A stretch of DNA of 14,166 nt. Source: an uncultured Clostridia bacterium. Lineage in GTDB: Bacteria; Bacillota; Clostridia; TANB77; CAG-508. The stretch is taken from positions 1-14,166 of the forward strand of contig CANQKB010000034.1 of NCBI GenBank assembly GCA_947624405.1, read 5' to 3'. Positions 1-6,625 of this stretch are shown piece after piece. A program made the translations under genes and the position numbers. The notes under the pieces were generated by a model that saw only the letters and a program-made list of their open reading frames with translations, was not told the origin of the DNA and made no database searches. Numbering within the stretch: the first letter of the stretch is position 1; each line of letters starts with the position of its first letter.

Positions 1-1
1 T

Positions 2-70
2 CCAATTTATCTTAAACGCCTTGGAGAACGCAACGACGCATTTTTAAAATCATTTCCTCAGGTAGCTTAG
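2..70 (+). CDS. Unidentified C-terminal tail of a plus-strand gene (partial)
   Basis: An open frame enters from the left edge and gives 22 residues (PIYLKRLGERNDAFLKSFPQ then VA) before a TAG stop at 68-70. The stretch is richer in G and C than its surroundings, and a strong terminator follows about 60 bases later in the right orientation. Both fit the end of a real gene convergent with spoVG. I do not recognise the protein from so few residues, so no function is proposed. It could also be a chance open frame. Confidence 0.35.
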   Translation, partial: PIYLKRLGERNDAFLKSFPQVA

Positions 71-87
71 CGAAAATTAAATGTGAT

Positions 88-118
88 CTGTAACAACAAT
101 TGTTGCTTTATATTACAG
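88..118. repeat. Nested inverted repeat between gene tail and terminator
   Basis: A perfect 12-bp palindrome, CAACAATTGTTG (94-105), is enclosed by a 6-bp inverted repeat, CTGTAA (88-93) and TTACAG (113-118). It lies between the plus-strand gene tail and the main terminator. It could be a weak extra hairpin in the 3' untranslated region or a protein-binding site. The sequence is AT-rich enough that chance is possible. Confidence 0.3.
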
Positions 119-130
119 AAAACTTTTTTC

Positions 131-169
131 AAAAAACTCGCTACACTTTATAGGTGTAGCGAGTTTTTT
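131..169. terminator. Strong bidirectional intrinsic terminator
   Basis: A perfect 16-bp stem pairs 131-146 with 154-169 around a 7-base loop. Its core is CTCGCTACAC/GTGTAGCGAG, and it is flanked by A6 on one side and T6 on the other. A U-run therefore follows the hairpin in both directions. It can end spoVG transcripts from the right and plus-strand transcripts from the left. Confidence 0.92.
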
Positions 170-200
170 AATGAATCTTATTTTTAATAATTAAAATTTA

Positions 201-473
201 TTATTCTGCTGATTCCTCTGTTTCTGGAGCTTCATAAGCTTCTAATATAGCGTTTTGAATTTTCTCCCTAGTTTCAGCATTGATTGGATGAGCTATATCT
301 TTGAATTCTCCGTTTGGAGTTTTTCTACTAGGCATAGCTATAAACAATCCATTTTGACTTTCGATAACTTTAATGTCGTGAATAACGAATTCATTATCAA
401 AAGTTACAGAAGCAACAGCTTTCATTCTGTTCTCTGAATTTACTTTTCTTAAACGTACATCTGTTATTTTCAT
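201..473 (-). CDS. spoVG: Septation/sporulation regulator SpoVG
   Basis: The 90-aa product is a full-length SpoVG. It starts MKITDVRLRKVNSENRMKA and carries the conserved block NGLFIAMPSRKTPNGEFKDI followed by AHPIN, ending in a short acidic tail that is variable in the family. Known biology: SpoVG is a small nucleic-acid-binding regulator affecting septation, sporulation, cell envelope and virulence genes in Firmicutes. The start is supported by AAGGCGGTG (482-490), 8 bases upstream of the ATG. It is divergent from the peptidoglycan glycosyltransferase gene and is followed by a strong terminator, so it is probably monocistronic. A sigma-H-like promoter lies upstream (see 533-561). Confidence 0.97.
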   Translation of the reverse strand: MKITDVRLRKVNSENRMKAVASVTFDNEFVIHDIKVIESQNGLFIAMPSRKTPNGEFKDIAHPINAETREKIQNAILEAYEAPETEESAE

Positions 474-532
474 GTTTTGTTCACCGCCTTATAAATGTTA
501 TTTTTTATTTTGTACTTTTATGTACTATTTTA

Positions 533-561
533 TTATTCGTCAAAAAAATTTTTTTCCCTTC
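533..561 (-). promoter_or_regulatory. Candidate sigma-H promoter of spoVG
   Basis: On the minus strand, GAAGGGAAA (561-553) matches the sigma-H -35 consensus RnAGGAwww at 8 of 9 positions. GACGAATAA (541-533) matches the -10 consensus RnnGAATww fully, and the spacer is 11 bases as expected. An A-rich tract lies just upstream of the -35, as known for Bacillus subtilis spoVG, a classical sigma-H gene. An overlapping sigma-A-like candidate, TTGACG (543-538), 17 bases, TAAAAG (520-515), could give vegetative expression. No transcription start is known from this sequence alone. Confidence 0.65.
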
Positions 562-600
562 TATTTTTTTACAATTTTTGTTAAAATTTTATTAAAAATA

Positions 601-629
601 TTTTAATTTTTTATTTTTTCAGTTATAAT
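601..629 (+). promoter_or_regulatory. Candidate sigma-A promoter of the glycosyltransferase gene
   Basis: A perfect TATAAT lies at 624-629. The -35 at 17-base spacing is poor (TTTTAA, 601-606), within an extremely AT-rich stretch. A second TATAAT at 638-643 is too close to the ribosome binding site to leave a useful leader. The assignment rests mainly on the -10 box and its position 30 bases before the chosen start codon. Confidence 0.4.
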
Positions 630-659
630 AGTTATTGTATAATGATTGGAGGTTTTATT

Positions 660-1328
660 TTGAAGATATTTAAAAAGATTTTATTATTACTTTTAATTAT
701 TATTATAATTGCACTATTATTCTTTGGTTTTAGTGGATATTCGCTATATAAGAAATCTATGAGTGAAAAAAGCTTAGAAGATAGAATTGCTGAAATTAGA
801 AATGCAGAATATTTTACTCCAATAGATGAAGTGCCAGACTATTACAAAAATGCAGTTGTAGCAATAGAAGATCATAGATTTTACTCTCATCATGGTGTTG
901 ATATTATTGCAACCTCCAGGGCTTTTATGGATAACTTATTATCTTGGGAATTAAAAGGTGGTGGAAGTTCCATTTCTCAACAAGTTGCTAAAAATGTATG
1001 CTTTACCCAAGAAAAAACTTTAACTCGAAAAATCGCTGAACTCTTCGTTGTGTATCAATTAGAAAAGAATTATGAAAAAGATGATATTTTAGAACTTTAT
1101 ATTAATTATATTTATTTTGGTCATGGATATTATAATATACACGATGCAGCACTTGGCTATTATAATAAATTACCTAAAGACTTAAGTTTTTACGAAGCTA
1201 CAGTTTTAGCTGGTGTTCCAAATGCTCCTTCTGTATATGCTCCAACTAACAATCTTGATTTAGCTGAACAAAGACAAGCTCAGGTTATTTCAGCAATGAA
1301 AAAATACGGATATAATGTAGAATATTAA
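660..1328 (+). CDS. Monofunctional peptidoglycan glycosyltransferase (GT51)
   Basis: Membrane-anchored transglycosylase that polymerises lipid II into glycan strands at the outer face of the membrane. The 222-aa protein has a short basic N-terminus, one hydrophobic anchor (about residues 7-29, very rich in Leu and Ile) and then a single GT51 domain. Visible motifs are EDHRFYSHHGVD with catalytic Glu70, GGGSSISQQVAKN (about 100-112), RKIAE with the second catalytic Glu127, and DILELYINYIYFG. There is no transpeptidase domain, as in MtgA/SgtB-type enzymes. I chose the TTG at 660 because GGAGG (648-652) sits 7 bases before it. The in-frame ATG at 642 would lie upstream of that ribosome binding site and add only six residues. 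A terminator begins at the stop codon. Confidence 0.94.
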   Translation: MKIFKKILLLLLIIIIIALLFFGFSGYSLYKKSMSEKSLEDRIAEIRNAEYFTPIDEVPDYYKNAVVAIEDHRFYSHHGVDIIATSRAFMDNLLSWELKGGGSSISQQVAKNVCFTQEKTLTRKIAELFVVYQLEKNYEKDDILELYINYIYFGHGYYNIHDAALGYYNKLPKDLSFYEATVLAGVPNAPSVYAPTNNLDLAEQRQAQVISAMKKYGYNVEY

Positions 1329-1357
1329 AAGTTCCTCAATAAATTTGAGGAACTTTT
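1327..1357. terminator. Bidirectional terminator between convergent genes
   Basis: A perfect 13-bp stem pairs 1327-1339 with 1345-1357 (AAAAGTTCCTCAA / TTGAGGAACTTTT) around a 5-base loop, with T-rich sequence on both outer sides. It overlaps the stop of the plus-strand glycosyltransferase gene and lies 3 bases past the stop of the minus-strand gene that ends at 1361. It can therefore serve both. Confidence 0.9.
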
Positions 1358-1360
1358 TAT

Positions 1361-2110
1361 TTAACGTAATTCTTGTTCATCTTCTTCAACTTCTCGTTGC
1401 AATCTTGCAATATTTTCCTTTTTTTCTCGAATTGCCTGTACTTTTCTTTTTCTCTCTTCTTCTTCTTCTTTCGCTTTTTGTGTTCTATGTTCTGCTCGTG
1501 CTTCTACCATTTCTGGAGAATTATGTATCTTTTTTCCAAAATCCACATCAAAGAATTTTCCAAACTCATTTCCTTTTTGTCTTACTCCTCCTACATAAAT
1601 TCCACAAGGCCAATAATGGCTTTTAGTTCCTCTTCCCGTTCTTTTTGCTTCTTTTTCTTCTGCTTTCAATTCTCCTTCAGTTTCAAGACCATTAGATAAA
1701 TATTCCTTTATTCTTTCTCTTTCTAGGAATTCTTTCATTACATATTTTAAGTATTCTTCATCTTGTTCTAATCTATCTTTATCTACTTCAGCCAATATAT
1801 GTTCATATTTTATTGGTATTCCTTCTTCTATTATTGTATAACTACTATTTCTCCATGAAACCATAATATCATACACTTTTTTTCCTTGAATTTTACGTGG
1901 AAAATTGTCTATAACCATTTTAGTTGTATCATAAAATTCATCACTTGACTTATATTTTTCGTTCATGGGTTTAGCTTCATCACAATACTCAAATACATTT
2001 CTTCCATCTCTTGTCTTAGATTTTTCTATTTTTTCTTTATTTTGAGGTTTTGTATATGCTGGTTTTACTTCTTCTTTTTTCTTACCAAATATTCTATCAA
2101 ATAAACTCAT
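1361..2110 (-). CDS. Hypothetical protein, charged, C-terminal coiled coil
   Basis: I do not recognise this 249-aa protein. It begins MSLFDRIFGKKKEE, a short amphipathic start followed by a Lys/Glu-rich stretch. A more globular middle follows (about residues 36-200) with features such as YDIMVSWRNSSYTIIEEGIP and SHYWPCGIYVGGVRQKGNEFGKFF. The C-terminus (about 205-249) is almost entirely Glu, Lys, Arg and Gln and is predicted to be a coiled coil. There is no signal peptide or membrane segment, so it is probably cytoplasmic. The start is secure: AAGGAGG sits a few bases before the ATG. It has its own promoter (2145-2173) and a terminator at its end, so it is a single-gene unit, convergent with the glycosyltransferase gene. 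Confidence 0.85.
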   Translation of the reverse strand: MSLFDRIFGKKKEEVKPAYTKPQNKEKIEKSKTRDGRNVFEYCDEAKPMNEKYKSSDEFYDTTKMVIDNFPRKIQGKKVYDIMVSWRNSSYTIIEEGIPIKYEHILAEVDKDRLEQDEEYLKYVMKEFLERERIKEYLSNGLETEGELKAEEKEAKRTGRGTKSHYWPCGIYVGGVRQKGNEFGKFFDVDFGKKIHNSPEMVEARAEHRTQKAKEEEEERKRKVQAIREKKENIARLQREVEEDEQELR

Positions 2111-2144
2111 AATAACTACCTCCTTATCGTAGGTTTACATATAT

Positions 2145-2173
2145 ATTTTACCATATTTTTTTAAAAAAAGCAA
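2145..2173 (-). promoter_or_regulatory. Sigma-A-type promoter of the 249-aa hypothetical gene
   Basis: On the minus strand, TTGCTT (2173-2168) is followed by 17 bases and TAAAAT (2150-2145). A TG one base before the -10 gives an extended -10 element. It lies 34 bases upstream of the start codon of the 249-aa protein. Confidence 0.68.
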
Positions 2174-2234
2174 ATTTACTTGAAAATATAGCTTATTTTC
2201 ACTTTATGTTACTAATCACTGTGTTTCCTATACA

Positions 2235-2269
2235 AAAAATATCCCTTGACCTAATCAAAGGATATTTTT
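2235..2269 (-). terminator. Intrinsic terminator after purM
   Basis: A 15-bp stem pairs 2235-2249 with 2255-2269 around a 5-base loop. The one imperfect pair is a G-U wobble in the minus-strand RNA but a C-A mismatch in plus-strand RNA. The hairpin is therefore better suited to the minus-strand transcript. It starts 7 bases after the purM stop and is followed by a U-rich end. Confidence 0.85.
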
Positions 2270-2276
2270 AATTATA

Positions 2277-3473
2277 CTATTCTTTCATATATACAAGTTT
2301 TTCATCATTATTTATTTTAACTACATTTCCGTCTTCAGACTCTTCTGTATGACCAATAACAGCAGAATCAATATTAAAGCTCTTTGCACATTCTATTATT
2401 ATATTAGCATCTTCTATTGAATCAACAATTATTTCCATACCAATTCCCATATTGAATGTTTGATACATATGATAATCATCAATCTCTCTTGTTTCCTGTA
2501 TGGTTTTAAATATTGCAGGAATTTTCAATTCATTTACTTTATCTTTTATATATGCAATGTTTTTACCAAAATTAATTGATTTTGTAAGTCCTCCACCAGA
2601 ACAATGTATAATTCCACTAATCTTAATTCCTTTTTCTTTTATCTTTTGTAATACTGGCAAAAATGTTCTTGTAGGAGACAAAATAGCTTCTGCTATTGTC
2701 AAGCTAGTTCCCTCTAACTTATCCTCTAATCGATACTTACCAGCAAATACATTATTCTCATCAACTGTTCCATCCATTGCTTCTTTATATTTACGATAAT
2801 ACGGAGATAATAATGAATTAATTGCAAGAGTTAGTCCATTACTTCTTATTCCTGAATTTTCTTTATCTTCATATGTACTTTGACCATATGATGCAAGCCC
2901 TACAATATATTGATTTGGCTTGATATTTGCACAATCAATTATCTCACTTTTAGGAAGAGTGGCACATGCAGTCACATCAATCCCCATAGTTGTTGTATAA
3001 CTTCCAACATCTGCTGTTTCTCCCCCTGCATTATATAAATTTATTCCTAAGTTCTCCATTTTTTTGAAGAACTCTACATATCCTTGTATAATTTCTACTA
3101 AATCTTCATCATTTACCCTATTCGCATTTCTAGCAATATGATTTGAAATATATATATCATTTGTAATACCTACACATGCCATATCATCAGTATTCATAAC
3201 AACTGCATCTTGTGGTAAGCTTCTCAAAAATTGTTTGCCTAGTCCTTCTTTTTCGGCTATATATGCTACATTGCTTTTTGTACCTACTCCATCTGAATGT
3301 ATAACTTGTGCATATTTTTCTCTTACTTCTTCTGGTAATGAAGATGCTACTGGCACAATTTGACAAAAAGCTCCTGGATATAATCCTTTTGATAAATTCG
3401 CTGTTGCTTTATGTACACCTTCTTTTTTTGACGATACTCCTAATGTTGCATATGGATCTATTTGTTTTTCCAT
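2277..3473 (-). CDS. purM: Phosphoribosylformylglycinamidine cyclo-ligase (AIR synthase), long type
   Basis: Converts formylglycinamidine ribonucleotide plus ATP into aminoimidazole ribonucleotide in purine synthesis (cytoplasm). The 398-aa product shows the PurM-family order: HSDGVGTKSNVAY (59-71, nucleotide-binding DGxGTK), TDDMACVGITND, NAGGETADVGSY (148-159), IVGLASYGQSTYED, SNGLTLA, LSPTRT (265-270) and HCSGGG (290-295). It is about 50 residues longer than the usual ~345-aa Bacillus/E. coli PurM. It also has the YEDKENSGIRSNG insertion that I associate with the long Bacteroidota-type enzyme. AGGGAG precedes the ATG by about 9 bases. It lies behind metK with its own candidate promoter and a terminator. 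No other purine genes are in view. Another PurM-like ATP-dependent enzyme (PurL, SelD, HypE) is less likely. Confidence 0.92.
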   Translation of the reverse strand: MEKQIDPYATLGVSSKKEGVHKATANLSKGLYPGAFCQIVPVASSLPEEVREKYAQVIHSDGVGTKSNVAYIAEKEGLGKQFLRSLPQDAVVMNTDDMACVGITNDIYISNHIARNANRVNDEDLVEIIQGYVEFFKKMENLGINLYNAGGETADVGSYTTTMGIDVTACATLPKSEIIDCANIKPNQYIVGLASYGQSTYEDKENSGIRSNGLTLAINSLLSPYYRKYKEAMDGTVDENNVFAGKYRLEDKLEGTSLTIAEAILSPTRTFLPVLQKIKEKGIKISGIIHCSGGGLTKSINFGKNIAYIKDKVNELKIPAIFKTIQETREIDDYHMYQTFNMGIGMEIIVDSIEDANIIIECAKSFNIDSAVIGHTEESEDGNVVKINNDEKLVYMKE

Positions 3474-3510
3474 TAATAATTACTCCCTTCATCAGCTTTT
3501 TTGCTATATA

Positions 3511-3539
3511 AGTATATCATATTATTACCAAAAAGTAAA
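3511..3539 (-). promoter_or_regulatory. Candidate sigma-A promoter of purM
   Basis: On the minus strand, TTTACT (3539-3534), a 17-base spacer and TATACT (3516-3511) lie in the metK-purM gap, 38 bases before the purM start. No terminator is visible after metK, so read-through from the upstream genes probably adds to expression. The leader is too short to hold a purine riboswitch. Confidence 0.5.
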
Positions 3540-3565
3540 GCCTCGAAAAATTCCATTAACCTTCT

Positions 3566-4672
3566 TTAAAACTCTATTATTTTTTCCCAAGGAAGATAAC
3601 TCTTTCCAAAATGTCCATAATTAGTCGTAGATGCATAAATTGGCTTACGTAACTCCAAATATTTTATAATTCCATCTGGTGTCAAATCAAAAGTATTCTC
3701 AATCTTTTCCTTTATTTTCTCTTCTGGAATAGTATTAGTTCCAAAAGTATTTACATATATTGATATCGGTTTAGCCATTCCAATTCCATATGAAATTTGT
3801 ATTTCACATTTCTTTGCGTATCCATTTGCGACAACATTTTTCGCAATATGACGTAACATATATGCTGCACTTCTGTCAACTTTACTTGCATCTTTTCCAG
3901 AAAAACATCCTCCACCATGCCTTGCATATCCACCATATGTATCAACAATTATTTTTCTTCCTGTTAATCCAGTATCTCCTAAAGGACCTCCTATTACAAA
4001 TCTTCCTGTTGGATTAACATAATAATTGGTGTTTTCATCTAAGTACTTTGAATCAACTACTTTTTTGATTACTTTCTCAATTATATCTTTTTTAACTGTT
4101 TCCAATGGAATATCTGCATCATGTTGATTAGATATAAGTATTGTTTCTATTCTTTTTGGTTCATCATCCTCATATTCAACAGTAACTTGTGTTTTACCAT
4201 CTGGTCCCAAATATGGAAGTATGCCTGTTTTTCTTACTTCTGTTAGTCTTTTCGACAATTTATGTGCAAGACTTATTGCAAAAGGCATATATTCTTCTGT
4301 GTCGCAATTAGCATAGCCAAACATTATACCTTGGTCTCCTGCTCCACCTACGTCTACACCTTGTGCTATATCTGCACTTTGTTTTGTGATATTTATATCT
4401 ATCTTGCAATTTTCATAATCTATATCTATCCCTTTTCCTTTGTATCCAATACTCTTTAGAACATCTCTTGCTATTTGTTCTATGTTTATTTTTGCATTTG
4501 TTGTTAATTGTCCAGCTATTGTAATCTTGTCATTTGAGGCAAATGTTTCAACTGCAACTCTTGAGTATTCATCTTGTTCTAAGCATTTATCTAATATTGT
4601 ATCTGATATTAAGTCGCACAATTTGTCTGGATGACCTTCTGTTACACTTTCTGATGTAAATAAGTAGTTCAT
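3566..4672 (-). CDS. metK: S-adenosylmethionine synthetase (methionine adenosyltransferase)
   Basis: Makes S-adenosylmethionine from methionine and ATP (cytoplasmic tetramer). The 368-aa protein covers all three MetK domains and keeps the signature motifs: LFTSESVTEGHPDK (4-17), VDVGGAGDQGIMFGYA (106-121), GPDGKTQV (156-163), NPTGRFVIGGPLGDTGLTGR (220-239) and DASKVDRSAAY (261-271). It is slightly shorter than the usual ~380-400 aa, mainly at the C-terminus and in the loop before GAGDQG. Two departures are seen. The normally invariant methionine-binding Glu of the GEITT motif is Gln55 (AGQLTT), and GGGAFSGKD reads GGGCFSGKD. The start follows GGGAGG closely. It lies 26 bases after the GH15 gene, so it is probably co-transcribed with it. 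No SAM riboswitch leader is present. Confidence 0.96.
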   Translation of the reverse strand: MNYLFTSESVTEGHPDKLCDLISDTILDKCLEQDEYSRVAVETFASNDKITIAGQLTTNAKINIEQIARDVLKSIGYKGKGIDIDYENCKIDINITKQSADIAQGVDVGGAGDQGIMFGYANCDTEEYMPFAISLAHKLSKRLTEVRKTGILPYLGPDGKTQVTVEYEDDEPKRIETILISNQHDADIPLETVKKDIIEKVIKKVVDSKYLDENTNYYVNPTGRFVIGGPLGDTGLTGRKIIVDTYGGYARHGGGCFSGKDASKVDRSAAYMLRHIAKNVVANGYAKKCEIQISYGIGMAKPISIYVNTFGTNTIPEEKIKEKIENTFDLTPDGIIKYLELRKPIYASTTNYGHFGKSYLPWEKIIEF

Positions 4673-4698
4673 TTTTTCCTCCCATATATTTAATACAT

Positions 4699-6607
4699 TT
4701 ATTTTTCAAATACTCCAGCTTTAATTAGTTCATCCAATACACTCACAAACATTGCATGACTCCATGCCAATCCAATCACCCATACTGATGACATTGTACT
4801 GTTTTCAATTTGTTCAGCAAGGAAACCATGTTCTGTTGCTGTATGTACTACAAAATCAAAGCATTCTTTTGCTTTTTTATATTCTTTTGCTTTTATATAA
4901 TATTCTGCCATCCAAAGAGTACTTATTACCCAAGGACGTCCTTCTGAATAATGATCATTTTCAAACCTCAAGTATCCACCTGTATATGTTCTTAAATTTA
5001 AGTTAATACGTTCTATTGTATTAGTTACTTTCTTTTCATTTGGTGAAAATATGTTAAATGGAGTTACTATTCCTAATATGCTTGAATCTAACCATTTATC
5101 TTCTTCATTTCTTACAAAACTCTTCTTTTCTTCATTATATAGCTTATCTAATATATACTTCTTAATTTCTTGTAATCCTTTTTTTAATTCGTCTTTTTGT
5201 TTATTTATATTCTCTTGCTTTAATCTATTTTCGTTAAATTCTCCTTGTAAAGCTTCATATATCTTTATCATACTATCGAAAGCTGAGAAAATACTTGCTA
5301 AACTATATATGTTTACTCCCTCATACATTTCCCATAAATCGTAGCTCACTTGCATGGTATGTTTTTCTTCACTTATATCTTTCCAATATGCTATTAAAAA
5401 CTTAATTGCCTTTTCACACATTTTTAAATTATCTTTTAAAAATTTCTTTTCTTTCATCCTTGTGTAATGATCATAAACACCATATACTACACTTGCAGTT
5501 TCATCTATTTGATATCCCCAACATGGTGCTAAAGTACCATCTGTAAAAAATCTTTGTTCCCACATTCCATTTTTTGATTGCGTCATTTTACAAAAAACTT
5601 TATAGAATTTTTCGGCTTCTTTTTCCATCTTTAAAAGGTCAAGTGCTTTACATACATTTATTGCATCGCGTGGCCAACAATATTGATATCTTCCACATTT
5701 TGTAAATCCTTCATCTACTTCCATTGCAGCTGAAATTCCGCCCTGTTGTTTGGTTTGTAAGTAATGGAAATAGAAGTATTGTCCTTATATATATTTGTTG
5801 TATTTTTGCCATATATACATTTTGTACATCAAAATTAATTGCCATGTGCGATTTTACATATTTTCTCCAATACGTCTTTGCAGTTTGAAGTTCTTTTTTT
5901 ACATCTAACTTACCTAATTTAGATATCTTTTCTTCAATATCTTCTAATTTATTTTTATCATTATTTTCATTTGCAAATATAATTATGTTAAATTCTTTCT
6001 TTTCTCCTGGATTTAATAAGCCCACTTCAAAACTTACAGCTGAATTATTCGTCATTCCTATATAATCTTTATCTTCTAATATGCCACTATTTATTGCTTC
6101 ATCTGCTCCATGAATCTTATGGCCTATACATTTTAATTCATTTGCAATTATTGCCATATCATAATCATGTGCATATTGTAATAATCCATTTTCCAACTTC
6201 TTACCACTTACATAATTATTATCATCTGTTTTCATTTTTGAATGTACAAGAAATTTTATATCAAGTGGTATCTCATGCTCATTTATGAACACATACTTAC
6301 GTATAATTGCATTTGTATTTAAACATACAAAATCTGTTTGTTCAATTAGCAGATTGAAATATGTGTTTTTTATTTCAGTTTTTAAAATATTTGTATCTTC
6401 TAAATAATCTTGTCTATATAAATTGTTTGAATCATCATGCAAATAGATAATATTAGAGTCATTTACTTTTATACCCATATGAAGGAACTCAATAAGTCCT
6501 CTAAAATCCATATTTGAATGATTTATTCTTATAATTTCTCCTTTTTCAGTTAATCCAACTTTTATTTCTTTATTTCCAATTATTGCTTCATTTAAGTACT
6601 TCTTCAT
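4699..6607 (-). pseudogene. GH15 glucoamylase-like glucanohydrolase, split by a one-base frameshift
   Basis: Two overlapping frames, 6607-5711 and 5724-4699, are the halves of one glycoside hydrolase family 15 gene. The first encodes the N-terminal beta-sandwich domain and runs to LLFPLLTNQTTG, then shifts to junk and stops. The second carries the (alpha/alpha)6 catalytic barrel: WPRDAI, YDLWEMYEG with the likely general acid Glu, and TATEHGFLAEQIE with the likely general base. Removing one G from the GGG run (plus strand 5741-5743) restores TTGGISAAMEVDEG and a 635-aa protein of normal family length. The ATG at 5724 is therefore an internal Met without its own ribosome binding site. AAAGGA precedes the ATG at 6607, 18 bases after the beta-CASP gene. 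The family hydrolyses alpha-glucosidic bonds. No signal peptide is seen, so a cytoplasmic role on glycogen or oligosaccharides is inferred. It is a pseudogene unless the base is a sequencing error. Confidence 0.88.
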
Positions 6608-6625
6608 TTTTTTATCCTTTCTAAT

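Noticed and set aside
18..59. Minus-strand mini-ORF (13 codons) preceded by GAGGA
   Set aside because: Very short, no homology that I recognise, and it lies opposite a more plausible plus-strand gene tail beyond the spoVG terminator.
642..659. ATG at 642 as start of the peptidoglycan glycosyltransferase
   Set aside because: GGAGG at 648-652 would lie inside the coding sequence and no ribosome binding site precedes the ATG. The TTG at 660 has ideal spacing.
3474..3565. Purine riboswitch in the purM leader
   Set aside because: The transcribed leader from the candidate promoter would be about 30 bases and shows no aptamer fold.
3751..3948. Several 60-130 codon open frames antisense to or overlapping purM, metK, the beta-CASP gene, ftsK and others
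   Set aside because: Low-complexity Phe/Leu/Ser/Tyr-rich translations of AT-rich DNA opposite or inside clear genes, without ribosome binding sites or family motifs.
4673..4698. SAM riboswitch upstream of metK
   Set aside because: Only 26 bases separate metK from the preceding gene, far too short for a SAM aptamer.
5711..5743. Programmed frameshift or independent translation of the second GH15 half from ATG 5724
   Set aside because: No recognisable slippery heptamer or downstream stimulator, and no ribosome binding site at a sensible distance. The ATG falls inside a conserved family segment.
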